From: Pseudohongiella spirulinae
GTDB lineage: Bacteria; Pseudomonadota; Gammaproteobacteria; Pseudomonadales; Pseudohongiellaceae
Assembly (NCBI RefSeq): GCF_001444425.1
Contig: NZ_CP013189.1
Coordinates: 1,922,001-1,986,000, forward strand
Reading direction: 5' to 3'
Length of the DNA: 64,000 nt
This document shows positions 9,926-17,732 of this stretch, one piece after another (position 1 is the stretch's first letter; each line of letters opens with the position of its first letter). Under the pieces are notes generated by a model that was not told the DNA's origin, ran no database searches, and saw only the letters and a program-made list of their open reading frames with translations. Made by a program: the position numbers and the translations under genes.

Positions 9926-10912
9926 TTAATTGCTGCTTACAAACGCGTCAGAATGAAAATGCCGAATATCAAGACCGTCAGCACAGAGCATGACCTTGGC
10001 ATCACGAATCATCAGCTCTGAACCGCAGGCATAAACCGTGCAAGCACTGAGATCGATCTCAGCACTGACAACCATATCTTGAACATACCGTTTGGGGGAC
10101 ATATTCGCCGGCATTTCGCTCGAAATCACCGGTATCATGTTGACTGCAATATGCTTAGACGATGGTTGCCAATAGATTTCATCGCGGAAACGCATTCCCC
10201 AGAATACATCAATGCGATCAAACTGCCGAGAACCAACTTCATCAAGGCCTTCGAGGATAGCTTTAATCGGTGCTATACCAGTACCTGTCGCCAACATAAC
10301 TAGATGGGACTTAGACGACTCCCGAAGGCTGAATGTACCAAGCGGCCCTTCAAATCTTAACAAGTCATCGGTCTTTGCTTCTTCAAACCAGTATTGGCTC
10401 ATGGCCCCGCCGCCCACTCGCCTGATATGAAGAACAATTCTATTGTCATCGCCGGGTGCATTAGCTACAGAATAGCTGCGTCGAATTCCCTGTTTACCAA
10501 TCACATCAATATATTGACCTGGCACGTAATCGAATGCTGCGGTTGGCGGCAATCTAAGAGTTACTTCGACAATATCTTTCGTAAGTTCGACTAAGGAGTC
10601 TATCTTGCACGGTAAAGTTTGAGATTTGATTTTTCCGATTTTACCAAGATCAATAGCGTCCAGTTTGATATCTGACCTCGCTACCCGACAACAGGTGAGT
10701 ATCCAATTCCGCGATTGATCCTCATCGAGCATGTATAGCTCCGGTTTTATAGCTTCAGTTGTGCCCGATATGACCTGCGTTCGGCAAACTCCACAACGAC
10801 CTGATCTACAGCTATATTCCAAGCCTATGCCTTCGGCTCTTGCGGCATCCAGGATTGTTTGAGTTTCTTCCGCTTTAAATGTCTTGTTGTCGTTAATTTC
10901 GACTGTGAACAT
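9926..10912 (-). CDS. rfbI: CDP-6-deoxy-delta-3,4-glucoseen reductase (E3), ferredoxin/flavin type
   Basis: A 328-residue NADH-dependent iron-sulfur flavoprotein that delivers electrons to RfbH. The N-terminal plant-type ferredoxin domain has CRSGRCGVC plus a fourth cysteine in LTCCRVA, binding [2Fe-2S]. It is followed by the FAD-binding RRSYSVANAPGD motif and the NAD-binding domain with LATGTGIAPIKAILE. This domain order matches AscD/DdhD. It is the first gene of the AT-richer sugar block. The 147 bases between it and wzc include one REP hairpin (11021-11055) but no gene, so it may be read from the wzc transcript with RfaH help. Confidence 0.9.
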   Translation of the reverse strand: MFTVEINDNKTFKAEETQTILDAARAEGIGLEYSCRSGRCGVCRTQVISGTTEAIKPELYMLDEDQSRNWILTCCRVARSDIKLDAIDLGKIGKIKSQTLPCKIDSLVELTKDIVEVTLRLPPTAAFDYVPGQYIDVIGKQGIRRSYSVANAPGDDNRIVLHIRRVGGGAMSQYWFEEAKTDDLLRFEGPLGTFSLRESSKSHLVMLATGTGIAPIKAILEGLDEVGSRQFDRIDVFWGMRFRDEIYWQPSSKHIAVNMIPVISSEMPANMSPKRYVQDMVVSAEIDLSACTVYACGSELMIRDAKVMLCADGLDIRHFHSDAFVSSN

Positions 10913-11020
10913 GAGGTGGAGGGTAAATCCTTGGTCAATTTATTCGTTGTGACTTCAGGTGGTAGAGGCTATTCAGCTTTCTTATATCAATGATTAATGA
11001 GAGGGACAGTGCCTGGATTG

Positions 11021-11055
11021 ACGCGGGGGACGGAGAGCGGAGTCTCCGTCCCCCG
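11021..11055 (+). repeat. REP unit directly after wzc
   Basis: A variant unit with twelve-pair arms, GGGGGACGGAGA and TCTCCGTCCCCC, around GCGGAG. It begins five bases after the wzc stop on the transcribed strand. It could end part of the transcripts between the export genes and the sugar genes, or be overridden by RfaH-modified polymerase. The remaining bases to rfbI show no gene. Confidence 0.92.
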
Positions 11056-11059
11056 AGGC

Positions 11060-13363
11060 TTATGCCTCGTCCGACTTATACGCGTAGTGGTAATACCCGT
11101 ACCCGTAGCCATAGCCGTAGTAGGACGAGGCGCTGCGCTCAATCGCATTCAGGATACTACCCTTGACCGACACACCTGCGCTCTCAAGTTGCTGCAGCGC
11201 ACGCTCGATTTCTTTGGGGTTGTTCTCACGGAAGCGGGTAATCATCAGCGTGGCACCCACCTGTTTGCCTACCACAGCCGCATCGGTCACAGCCAGTGCC
11301 GGTGGTGTGTCGATAATCACCAGGTCATAGTGCTGCCCTGCTTCTTCCAGAAACTCATTGAACTTGCGGGTCATCAACAGTTCACTGGGGTTGGGTGGCG
11401 CCGTGCCACGTGCCACATAATCCAGACCCTCAAGTTCGGTGTGCCGTATCATCTGTTCCAGTGTGATGTCCCCCACCAGGTAATCACTCAGGCCCTGTTC
11501 GCTGTGGCCGGCAAATGAACGGTGAATATGGCCTTTGCGCAGGTCGCTGTCTATCAGTAGTACTTTTTGGCCGCCCTGGGAACAGATGGCGGCCAGGTTG
11601 GTGGAGATAAAACTTTTACCCACCGCCGGGCTGGGGCCGGTCAGCATCAGTCTATTGTTGGGCGCTTCCAGCATGGCAAAGTGCAGGCTGGTGCGCAGGC
11701 TGCGTAATGCCTCAATGGCCAGGTCGCTGGGGTCTATCAGGGCCAGCACGCCGCCGTCTTCGCCGTGTTTGCGGCGTTTGCCGGTTTTGCTCATCCGCTC
11801 GGCCAGTTGTTTGCCCACCACGTTTTTCAGGCGCTTGCGGGATTTGCGGTCGCTGAAGCGGTCGAATATTTTCAGTTGCCGTTCGGACAGCGGAATGGTG
11901 GCGTAGACCTGCAGACCCAGGGCCTGGAGTTCTTCTACCGAGGTCACGCCGCGGTGCAGCATGTGACGCAGCAGTACCACCATCAGGCCCAGCATCAGGC
12001 CGGCCATCAGGCTGATCACCAGAATCAGATTGGTGCGCGGAGCAATCGGGCTGCCACCCACCAGGGCGTTGTCCAGAATGCGCACATTGCCTACGGTGCC
12101 GGCGCGGGCGATACGCAGTTCCTGCTGGGCGTTGAGCATCTGCATGTAGATCTGCTGGCTCACTTCCACATCGCGGTTCAGGCGCAGTACCTGGCGCTGG
12201 GTTTCTGGCAGGTTGTTGACCTGGGCTTCCAGGCGCTGCTGCTCGCCCAGCAGTTGGGCGCGTTTGTCCAGCAGGCTGCGGTAGTTGGGGTGGCTGGGGG
12301 TAAAGCGCTGGGCCACTTCGCTTTCCTGAATCTGCAGGGCGTTAAGTTCGGTTTCCAGGCTGACCAGGCGCTCCAGCATGCTGCGGGTCTCAAAGCTCAG
12401 GTCCACAGAGTCCTGGCTGGCGCGGTATTCGTTCAGGCGGTTTTCGGCGCTGTTCAGGCCATCCTGGATCAGCGGGGTCTGTTGCTCCAGAAACTCCAGG
12501 CGGCTTTCGGCTTCGGCGGCCTGGCGGTTGATGTTCTGTACCAGGTAGACGTTGGAGATGGCGTCCAGTGAGCGGCGCAGTTCTTCGGGGTCGGGGCCGG
12601 TCAGGGTGAGTTCCAGGATGCCGGTGTCGCGGCCGCGCTGGGCTACGTTAAAGCGGCCCTGCAGGTTGCGGATCATCTGGGTGTCGCTGCGTTTGATCAG
12701 GGTGAACTCGACGTTGGCCGGGGCCTGGAGGCGGCTGACCAGGAGTTCTATGTAGGGAGTATCGCTGCTGAACAGGGTGCCAACGCGGCCGTTGCCCAGG
12801 GTCTGTTCGTTTTCATTTATCAGGGTGTAGTTGTCGGGGCCGGTGATTTTGAGGGTGATGGGTTGGCCCTGCAGCGCTTGTTCCACGCGCATTTCATCCA
12901 CGGTAATGCTGTCGCCGGCCCAGGCGTCCGCGCTGCCCTGGGCCCAGCCGGGGCGTTCGGTGCCGCGTCTGGTGAGGGCGGCGCCTATGATGGGGAAGCG
13001 TCTGGGTTGGACTACCAAGTCGAGCCCGGCCTGCTGGGCGGCCTGGCCCATGATCATGCGCGAGCGCAGGATTTCGCTCTGGGTGGTGGAGCCGGTCTGT
13101 TCCTGCATGGTGATGATGCTTTCCATGCTGGCCAGGTTGCCGCCGCGCTGTTCTACCTGCAGCAGGGCGTCGGCGCGGTATTCGGGGGTGGCCAGCCAGG
13201 CGTAGGCGGCGCCGGCCAGGGTGACCAGGGCGGTGATGATGATGATCAGCCACTTGTTGTCCAGGCAGATGGCCAGCAGGTAGCCCAGATCGATTTCGTC
13301 GTCGGCTTGTTGTTGACTCTGGCTGCTGCGGGGGCGGTTGCTGGGGCTGCTTGTTTCTGTCAT
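11060..13363 (-). CDS. wzc: Wzc-type polysaccharide co-polymerase and BY tyrosine kinase
   Basis: A 767-residue inner-membrane protein controlling chain length and export. A Wzz domain lies between two membrane helices (about residues 38-57 and 430-452) with a long periplasmic coiled-coil segment between them. The cytoplasmic C-terminal kinase has Walker A GPSPAVGKS, Walker A' VLLIDSDLR and Walker B DLVIIDTPP. The extreme C-terminus is a tyrosine cluster, SSYYGYGYGYGYYHYAY, the expected autophosphorylation tail dephosphorylated by Wzb. It forms the wza-wzb-wzc module with the two upstream genes. A REP hairpin begins directly after its stop codon. Confidence 0.93.
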   Translation of the reverse strand: MTETSSPSNRPRSSQSQQQADDEIDLGYLLAICLDNKWLIIIITALVTLAGAAYAWLATPEYRADALLQVEQRGGNLASMESIITMQEQTGSTTQSEILRSRMIMGQAAQQAGLDLVVQPRRFPIIGAALTRRGTERPGWAQGSADAWAGDSITVDEMRVEQALQGQPITLKITGPDNYTLINENEQTLGNGRVGTLFSSDTPYIELLVSRLQAPANVEFTLIKRSDTQMIRNLQGRFNVAQRGRDTGILELTLTGPDPEELRRSLDAISNVYLVQNINRQAAEAESRLEFLEQQTPLIQDGLNSAENRLNEYRASQDSVDLSFETRSMLERLVSLETELNALQIQESEVAQRFTPSHPNYRSLLDKRAQLLGEQQRLEAQVNNLPETQRQVLRLNRDVEVSQQIYMQMLNAQQELRIARAGTVGNVRILDNALVGGSPIAPRTNLILVISLMAGLMLGLMVVLLRHMLHRGVTSVEELQALGLQVYATIPLSERQLKIFDRFSDRKSRKRLKNVVGKQLAERMSKTGKRRKHGEDGGVLALIDPSDLAIEALRSLRTSLHFAMLEAPNNRLMLTGPSPAVGKSFISTNLAAICSQGGQKVLLIDSDLRKGHIHRSFAGHSEQGLSDYLVGDITLEQMIRHTELEGLDYVARGTAPPNPSELLMTRKFNEFLEEAGQHYDLVIIDTPPALAVTDAAVVGKQVGATLMITRFRENNPKEIERALQQLESAGVSVKGSILNAIERSASSYYGYGYGYGYYHYAYKSDEA

Positions 13364-13398
13364 GCGTTGTGTGACTTCTCGTTAGTGTGGCTGTGGGC

Positions 13399-13857
13399 TC
13401 AGATCTTGCTGGCCCATAGCTGGACGGCTTCATCCATCATTTTGTGTACGTGCTCAAAGACGTCCCGGCTCTTTTTGTAGGGGTCGGGGATGTCCTGTCC
13501 GTTGTTGGCACGGGTGCCCTGCGCGCGGACCCAGTGGCCCAGCAGCAGGGATTTGCCGAGTGCTTCGGGCATTTGCCCGGCCAGCATGCGGCGTTGATTC
13601 TGGCTCATCATGAGTATCAGGTCGGCCCATTGTACCAGCTCATTGCTGATCTGCCTTGCTTTGTGTGCGCTGAGGTCCAGGCCGGCGGCGCTGGCGATCT
13701 CGGCGGCGGTGGGGTCAGCGCCGTGGCCAACCATGGCCTGCAGGCCGGCAGACTGGATCTGTTTGTCGGGCATGGCGCGGCGCAGCATGGCCTCGGCGAC
13801 GGGGCTGCGGCAGATGTTGCCTTGGCAGACTACTAGAATATTTTTGTAGGGGCTCAA
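13399..13857 (-). CDS. wzb: Low-molecular-weight protein tyrosine phosphatase
   Basis: A 152-residue phosphatase. The P-loop is VVCQGNICRSPVAEAML, containing the C-x5-R-S active site, and the general acid aspartate is in DIPDPYKKS near the C-terminus. It should dephosphorylate the tyrosine tail of Wzc and so cycle polymer export. The reading frame begins with a TTG at 13857 that overlaps the wza stop by two bases, indicating coupling. No better ATG precedes the P-loop. Length is normal for the family. Confidence 0.92.
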   Translation of the reverse strand: MSPYKNILVVCQGNICRSPVAEAMLRRAMPDKQIQSAGLQAMVGHGADPTAAEIASAAGLDLSAHKARQISNELVQWADLILMMSQNQRRMLAGQMPEALGKSLLLGHWVRAQGTRANNGQDIPDPYKKSRDVFEHVHKMMDEAVQLWASKI

Positions 13858-15053
13858 AGACCACCCACCCTCTCAGCGGTTATCAATGCATTCAAGCTAG
13901 GCAACACCTGACTTAACACCCGGTTCCAGCGCGTTACCGGCGCGGTTGTCACGTACACAATATCCGACGGCTGCAGCATGAACTGGGTGCCCACGGCAAA
14001 GGAGACGGCGTTTTTTACGTTCAGCTGGTAGACGGTGGCCAGTTTGTCGTCTTCAGGGGCGTTGGGGCGAATCACGAAGATGCCTTCGGCGTTGGAGGTC
14101 ACCTGGTTCAGGCCGCCGCTGCGGGTGAGCGCCTCGGTCAGGGACATGCTCATGTTGCCCACTGGCAGGGTGTTGACGCGGTTCAGCTCGCCCAGCACGT
14201 AGATCAGACGCTGGCCAACCACGGGTACGTGCAGCACGTCGCCGTGTTGCAGCAGCATATTCTGGCCCAGGCGGCCGTTGTTGAGCATTTCGTACACAGA
14301 CAGGCGCGTTTCGGCGCCATTGCGCGACAGTAATACTTCGTGCCAGTTGGCATTGTCGGCCAGGCCGCCGGCGCGGGCAATGGCATCGAGCACGGTCATG
14401 GGCACATTGGTGATGGACTGCGGGCCGGGATCATTGACCTGGCCGGTGACGTAGGCGCGTTTGGCGTTGTAGGCGATCACGCGCACGGAAACCTGGGGCG
14501 CGGTGATGAATTCGGCCAGCGGCACGGCGATGGCTTCGCGGATCTGGTCGACGGTTTTGCCGGCCACGGGCACCTTGCCTATGTAGGGGTAATAAATGGT
14601 GCCGTCGTTCTCCACCGTGATGCCGGAGTTCTGGATGTTGTTGTTATTGCTGCCACTGGGGTTGGTCAGCTCGGGGTGGTCGTAAACGGTGATGTGCAGC
14701 ATGTCGCCGCGCTCCACGTAGTATTCGTAGTTGGCGATCTCCTGCTGCAGGGCGGCGGGCATGGCGGCGGTGACCTGGGCATTGGCCAGGCTGGATAGCT
14801 GTGCCTGCTCGGCTATCAGGTTGGGCGTGATGGCACGAATATCCACCTGCTGCTGCACGGTTTCCCGGTCCTGCTCGGTGTCCTGGCCGCCAGCTACACC
14901 GCGCAGCCCCGGGAACCACACCCCGCGGTTGACCTCAAACCAGTTGCTGCCAGCATCGGTGGCGTATTCGTCCGGGTTGATATTACTGCCCGGCACCAGC
15001 ACGCAGCCAGTGAGCGTGAGTGTTGCGATAAGCGTTGTGATTCTTTTCAGCAT
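13854..15053 (-). CDS. wza: Outer-membrane polysaccharide export lipoprotein
   Basis: A 399-residue secreted lipoprotein with signal peptide and lipobox LTLTGC at the N-terminus. Two typical export-domain segments are visible: YVERGDMLHITVYDHPEL with the following YPYIGKVPVAGKTVDQIREAI (Poly_export) and SLINB/SLBB-like repeats from about residue 205 (AYVTGQVNDPGPQSIT and YVLGELNRVNTLPVG). It should form the octameric translocon through which the polymer leaves the cell, working with Wzc. It is the first structural gene after the ops element at 15203-15214, so its expression should depend on RfaH. Confidence 0.92.
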   Translation of the reverse strand: MLKRITTLIATLTLTGCVLVPGSNINPDEYATDAGSNWFEVNRGVWFPGLRGVAGGQDTEQDRETVQQQVDIRAITPNLIAEQAQLSSLANAQVTAAMPAALQQEIANYEYYVERGDMLHITVYDHPELTNPSGSNNNNIQNSGITVENDGTIYYPYIGKVPVAGKTVDQIREAIAVPLAEFITAPQVSVRVIAYNAKRAYVTGQVNDPGPQSITNVPMTVLDAIARAGGLADNANWHEVLLSRNGAETRLSVYEMLNNGRLGQNMLLQHGDVLHVPVVGQRLIYVLGELNRVNTLPVGNMSMSLTEALTRSGGLNQVTSNAEGIFVIRPNAPEDDKLATVYQLNVKNAVSFAVGTQFMLQPSDIVYVTTAPVTRWNRVLSQVLPSLNALITAERVGGL

Positions 15054-15081
15054 TGTTCTTTTTTAGCCTTGTTGTTGCGCC

Positions 15082-15145
15082 GGGGACGGAGGTGGTCTAC
15101 GTCCCCAATTGTTGGCTCGAGGGACGGAGGTGGTCTACGTCCCCC
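15082..15145 (+). repeat. Two tandem REP units in the wza leader
   Basis: Two direct copies of the window's palindromic repeat, 15082-15106 and 15119-15145. Both have the GGTGGT loop variant and arms GGGGACG/CGTCCCC (the second copy lacks one G). They sit between the ops element and wza, inside the leader RNA. On the wza transcript each can fold into a seven-pair or longer hairpin, so they are possible targets of RfaH antitermination. Confidence 0.9.
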
Positions 15146-15202
15146 TGTAGTAAACCCCGGATTGTAGTGGATATCTGTCGGCGGCGCTATCGCATCATCA
15201 GG

Positions 15203-15214
15203 CACGCTACCGCC
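15203..15214 (-). promoter_or_regulatory. ops element (RfaH recruitment site)
   Basis: On the minus strand these bases read GGCGGTAGCGTG, an exact match to the ops core known from E. coli JUMPstart leaders. It lies in the untranslated leader between rfaH and wza, about 150 bases before the wza start. This is where RfaH is expected to load on a paused RNA polymerase. The co-location of rfaH one gene upstream makes chance unlikely. Confidence 0.88.
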
Positions 15215-15272
15215 CTGCCCGTGCATTTCTGCGGCATCTTGGGTGGGCTTTCTAATGTCTAGGACGGTGGTA

Positions 15273-15322
15273 TGACGCTGGGGACGTTGGTGGCCCCAGG
15301 GCCGCCAATGTCCCCAGCGTCA
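15273..15322. repeat. 50-bp near-perfect palindrome after rfaH
   Basis: Two 25-base arms that differ at three positions, each beginning TGACGCTGGGGAC. The outer part equals the boundary of the REP family, but the inner part (TTGGTGGCCCC) is different, so it is a related variant or a fusion of two half-repeats. It lies 13 bases after the rfaH stop and could act as a terminator or processing site between rfaH and wza. There is no U tract. Confidence 0.85.
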
Positions 15323-15335
15323 CCAACATCCCCGG

Positions 15336-15830
15336 CTACCCCGCCTTCGCCAGCTGCGTTACCTCCAGGGTAATTGCCTGCTGGGTGTGCATAATGTTCA
15401 TCAGCACGATGATGCGCTCGTCCGCGGTAACCGCTTTGACGATGGCTTCAACGTGACGGAAACAGCCCTCGGTTATCTGTACTTTTTCGCCCGGTTCAAA
15501 CAGGGGTTTGGGCGGCACGCCGTCTTCACTGAAGCGGCGTTGTAATTCTGCAATCAAATCCTGCGGCACCGGATGCGGCCGACCATTGAAGCTGACCACC
15601 CGACTTACCCCGCGTGTGGCATTCAGCGCGCGCCAGTCGCTGTGCTCATCCAACTGAATAAAGACGTAGCCGGGAAACAGGTGCTCTGCCACGGTGATGT
15701 ATTTGCCGCGACGCACGCGCTTGACGGGATGGCGCGGCACAAAGGTCTGGAAATCCTGATTCTGCAGGTGCTGCTCGGCACGGTCCTGCTGCATGGGGCG
15801 ACATTGCAAGAGATACCAGTGCGCGCTCAT
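15336..15830 (-). CDS. rfaH: Transcription antitermination factor RfaH
   Basis: A 164-residue NusG paralogue. The N-terminal NGN domain starts WYLLQCRPMQQDRAEQHL and includes LFPGYVFIQLD and ATRGVSRVVSFNG, closely similar to E. coli RfaH. The C-terminal KOW region has GEKVQITEGCFRHVEAIV. RfaH binds RNA polymerase at ops sites and suppresses pausing and Rho termination in long envelope operons. A perfect ops site lies 122 bases downstream, ahead of wza, so the target is probably this very cluster. Its start overlaps the stop of the MarR-type gene by four bases. Confidence 0.92.
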   Translation of the reverse strand: MSAHWYLLQCRPMQQDRAEQHLQNQDFQTFVPRHPVKRVRRGKYITVAEHLFPGYVFIQLDEHSDWRALNATRGVSRVVSFNGRPHPVPQDLIAELQRRFSEDGVPPKPLFEPGEKVQITEGCFRHVEAIVKAVTADERIIVLMNIMHTQQAITLEVTQLAKAG

Positions 15831-16168
15831 GGCTTCTCCTGCGCCGTGGTGGCGTCCAGGTCGCGCCGGATGTCTTCGATTTCGGCTTTGAGCGCTTCGA
15901 ATTCTTCCATTTTGTACTGCAGGAAGCGGCGTGTCAGGCGGGCTTTGCTTTCGATGCCGGCGGGTGTGAGCAGGTAGAGGTAGCGTTTCTTGTGCTCACT
16001 CTTGCTGAAATTCTTGGCTTTGATGGAGCCTTTCTGGATCAGGGCGTTCAGGCAGTAGTTTACTTTGCCCAGGCTGATGCCCAGCTGGTCGGCCAGCTCG
16101 CGCTGGCTCAGGTCGGGCTGCGCCTGCAGGGCCCGCAAAATCTTGTACCGTGCCTCGTCCGTGATCAT
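15827..16168 (-). CDS. MarR family EPS-associated transcriptional regulator
   Basis: A winged-helix protein with MITDEARYKILRALQAQPDLSQRELADQLGISLGKVNYCLNALI, the DNA-binding domain, followed by a helical C-terminal tail (about residues 75-110). It matches the EPS-associated MarR subfamily found at the head of exopolysaccharide clusters. I chose the ATG at 16168, 113 residues. The longer frame from a TTG at 16225 would begin only about nine bases after a good -10 box. It probably autoregulates through the palindrome at 16239-16260. It is coupled to rfaH by a four-base overlap. Confidence 0.85.
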   Translation of the reverse strand: MITDEARYKILRALQAQPDLSQRELADQLGISLGKVNYCLNALIQKGSIKAKNFSKSEHKKRYLYLLTPAGIESKARLTRRFLQYKMEEFEALKAEIEDIRRDLDATTAQEKP

Positions 16169-16234
16169 CTGCTTGTTATCATGCTCGTCGCTATTGTTAT
16201 AGATGTAGCTGTGGTGACTGTTCAAGCGATGAAC

Positions 16235-16263
16235 ATCCTAAAAGCCTTTACAGACTTTTACAA
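16235..16263 (-). promoter_or_regulatory. Candidate promoter and operator of the EPS operon
   Basis: On the minus strand a TTGTAA -35 box (16258-16263) and a TAGGAT -10 box (16235-16240) are separated by exactly 17 bases. An imperfect 22-base palindrome with outer arms TAAAAG and CTTTTA (16239-16260) covers the spacer. That arrangement suits repression by the MarR-type product encoded just downstream. This is a by-eye prediction. Confidence 0.45.
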
Positions 16264-16286
16264 TAGTACGAATGGGTAATTTTGCG

Positions 16287-16319
16287 GCGCGGGGGACGGA
16301 GGCGGTCTACGTCCCCCGC
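16287..16319 (+). repeat. REP unit between the EPS operon and the toxin-antitoxin pair
   Basis: A single palindromic unit, GCGGGGGACG arm, GAGGCGGTCTA loop, CGTCCCCCGC arm. It is intergenic, between the divergent EPS operon promoter and the FitA-type gene. The arms here extend to ten pairs by including the outer GCG/CGC bases. Confidence 0.95.
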
Positions 16320-16387
16320 TCCAATCTGGACATTTGCTATCAATGCTATCAAACTATTTGTCTATAACGTGGTTAATGGCACTCATC

Positions 16388-16618
16388 ATGGCAAATCTGT
16401 TGGTCAGAAATGTGGACGAAGACATTGTACTGGCGCTGAAAAAGCGGGCCGGCGCACATGGCATTAGTGCAGAGGCGGAACATCGGCGCATTCTGGAGCA
16501 GGCCCTGCGTGGCCCGCGCGCCCGGTCATTTGCGGAGGTGCTGGCAGCGATGCCGGATGCCGGGCTGGATGCTGATTTTGCCCGACCTGCCTCAGCCGGG
16601 CGGGACGAATGTATTTAA
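16388..16618 (+). CDS. FitA-like ribbon-helix-helix antitoxin
   Basis: A 76-residue protein starting MANLLVRNVDEDIVLALKKRA, a ribbon-helix-helix DNA-binding N-terminus as in FitA/StbC antitoxins, followed by a helical, alanine-rich tail that should wrap the toxin. I use the ATG at 16388, where homology-like sequence begins; the longer frame from 16334 adds hydrophobic residues not expected in this family. Its end overlaps the PIN-domain gene by ten bases, the standard antitoxin-toxin arrangement. It should neutralise the toxin and repress the pair's promoter. Confidence 0.8.
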   Translation: MANLLVRNVDEDIVLALKKRAGAHGISAEAEHRRILEQALRGPRARSFAEVLAAMPDAGLDADFARPASAGRDECI

Positions 16619-17025
16619 TCGACACCAACGTCATCAGCGAGGCCCGCAAGGGCGATCGCAGCAACGCCGGAGTACGGCAGTTTTTCCGTGAGGCGGTAGA
16701 GTCGGGGGCGCCCTGTTTTGTCAGCAGCATCACGATCGGCGAGATACAGCGCGGCATCAGCCTCTGCAATCATCGTGGCGACCAGAAGCAAGGCCTTATA
16801 CTGCAGGCTTGGCTGGATAGCGTGTTGGAGAACTACGCGTCCAATATTTTGCCGTTTTGCAAGGACTGCGCTCAGCTGTGGGGACATCTTTGCTCGCCTG
16901 ACACAACCAATATTATCGACAAGCAACTTGCCGCGACGGCGCTGTGTTATGACTTAACTGTGGTGACGCGGAATGTGCGGCATGTGGCGGGCACTGGGGT
17001 ACGGGTGTTGGATCCGTTTAATTGA
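16609..17025 (+). CDS. PIN-domain ribonuclease toxin, VapC/FitB family
   Basis: A 138-residue PIN-domain protein. The acidic metal-binding residues are visible in order: MYLIDTNVISE (Asp5), SITIGEIQRGI (the family glutamate), IIDKQLAATAL (the third acid) and VVTRNVRHVAGTG near the C-terminus, where the usual second aspartate of TRN-x-DF is replaced by histidine. Such toxins cut tRNA or other RNA and are held by the cognate antitoxin. It overlaps the FitA-like gene. The histidine in the last motif is worth noting but several PIN toxins tolerate change there. Confidence 0.88.
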   Translation: MYLIDTNVISEARKGDRSNAGVRQFFREAVESGAPCFVSSITIGEIQRGISLCNHRGDQKQGLILQAWLDSVLENYASNILPFCKDCAQLWGHLCSPDTTNIIDKQLAATALCYDLTVVTRNVRHVAGTGVRVLDPFN

Positions 17026-17054
17026 GGTGCTGGGGTGGTGCTATACTCAAACAC

Positions 17055-17657
17055 ATGAGACTCCTATTCCTGACAACCGCCCTGCTGCTCAGCGCCTGCG
17101 TGGCAACCCGTCCGGCCAACCCGGGCAACGTGTGCCACATGTTTGAGGAGCGCCGCGCCTGGTACAAGGCCGCCGAGCGCACCGAGCAGCGCTGGGGCGT
17201 GCCGGTGCCGGTGACCATGGCGTTTATTTATCAGGAATCGTCTTTTCATGCCCGCGCCCGACCCGATCGCACGCGCCTGCTGGGGTTTATCCCCTGGACC
17301 CGGCCGTCGACGGCACGCGGCTATGCCCAGGCATTGGAGTCCACCTGGGCCGACTACCAGCGCGAGACCGGCCAGGGCTGGGCACGGCGCACGAATTTCA
17401 GCGATGCGGTGGATTTTATCGGCTGGTACAACCACCATTCAGTCAGGCGAAGCGGTATTGAGCTGAGCGACGCGCGCAACCTGTATCTGGCCTATCACGA
17501 GGGGCATACGGGCTTTAATCGCCGCACTTATGCGGATAAACCCTGGCTGCTGGATGTGGCCAATTCGGTGCAGAGCAATGCTGACCGGTATACCGCGCAG
17601 TATGCCTCGTGCCGGGAAGAGCTGGGCAAAAGCTGGTTCTGGCGGTTGTTTAGTTAG
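17055..17657 (+). CDS. Lytic transglycosylase-like lipoprotein
   Basis: About 200 residues. The start at 17055 gives MRLLFLTTALLLSACVATRP, a lipoprotein signal with lipobox LLSAC. WGVPVPVTMAFIYQESSFHARARP resembles the SLT-domain catalytic segment with Glu in QESSF; WYNHH and YLAYHEGHTGF resemble later SLT motifs. It should be anchored in the outer membrane and act on peptidoglycan. It follows the PIN gene by 29 bases but function links are not evident. A REP unit begins two bases after its stop. Confidence 0.75.
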   Translation: MRLLFLTTALLLSACVATRPANPGNVCHMFEERRAWYKAAERTEQRWGVPVPVTMAFIYQESSFHARARPDRTRLLGFIPWTRPSTARGYAQALESTWADYQRETGQGWARRTNFSDAVDFIGWYNHHSVRRSGIELSDARNLYLAYHEGHTGFNRRTYADKPWLLDVANSVQSNADRYTAQYASCREELGKSWFWRLFS

Positions 17658-17659
17658 GT

Positions 17660-17696
17660 GCGCTGGGGACGTAGACCGCCTCCGTCCCCAGCGTCA
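17660..17696 (-). repeat. REP unit after the transglycosylase-like gene
   Basis: One inverted copy (GTAGACCGCC orientation) with outer GCGCTGGGGAC and CCCCAGCGTCA sequences. It follows the TAG stop of the upstream gene immediately and could serve as its transcript end. It is the nearest repeat upstream of the truncated RAYT gene. Confidence 0.95.
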
Positions 17697-17732
17697 TATC
17701 ACACAGCACGTTGATAGCAAAAGGAGTTTGCT

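Noticed and set aside
11765-12571. A 268-codon plus-strand open frame opposite wzc
   Set aside because: Gln/His/Ala/Gly-rich translation is typical of the antisense of a Leu/Gln/Glu-rich coiled coil; wzc is certain.
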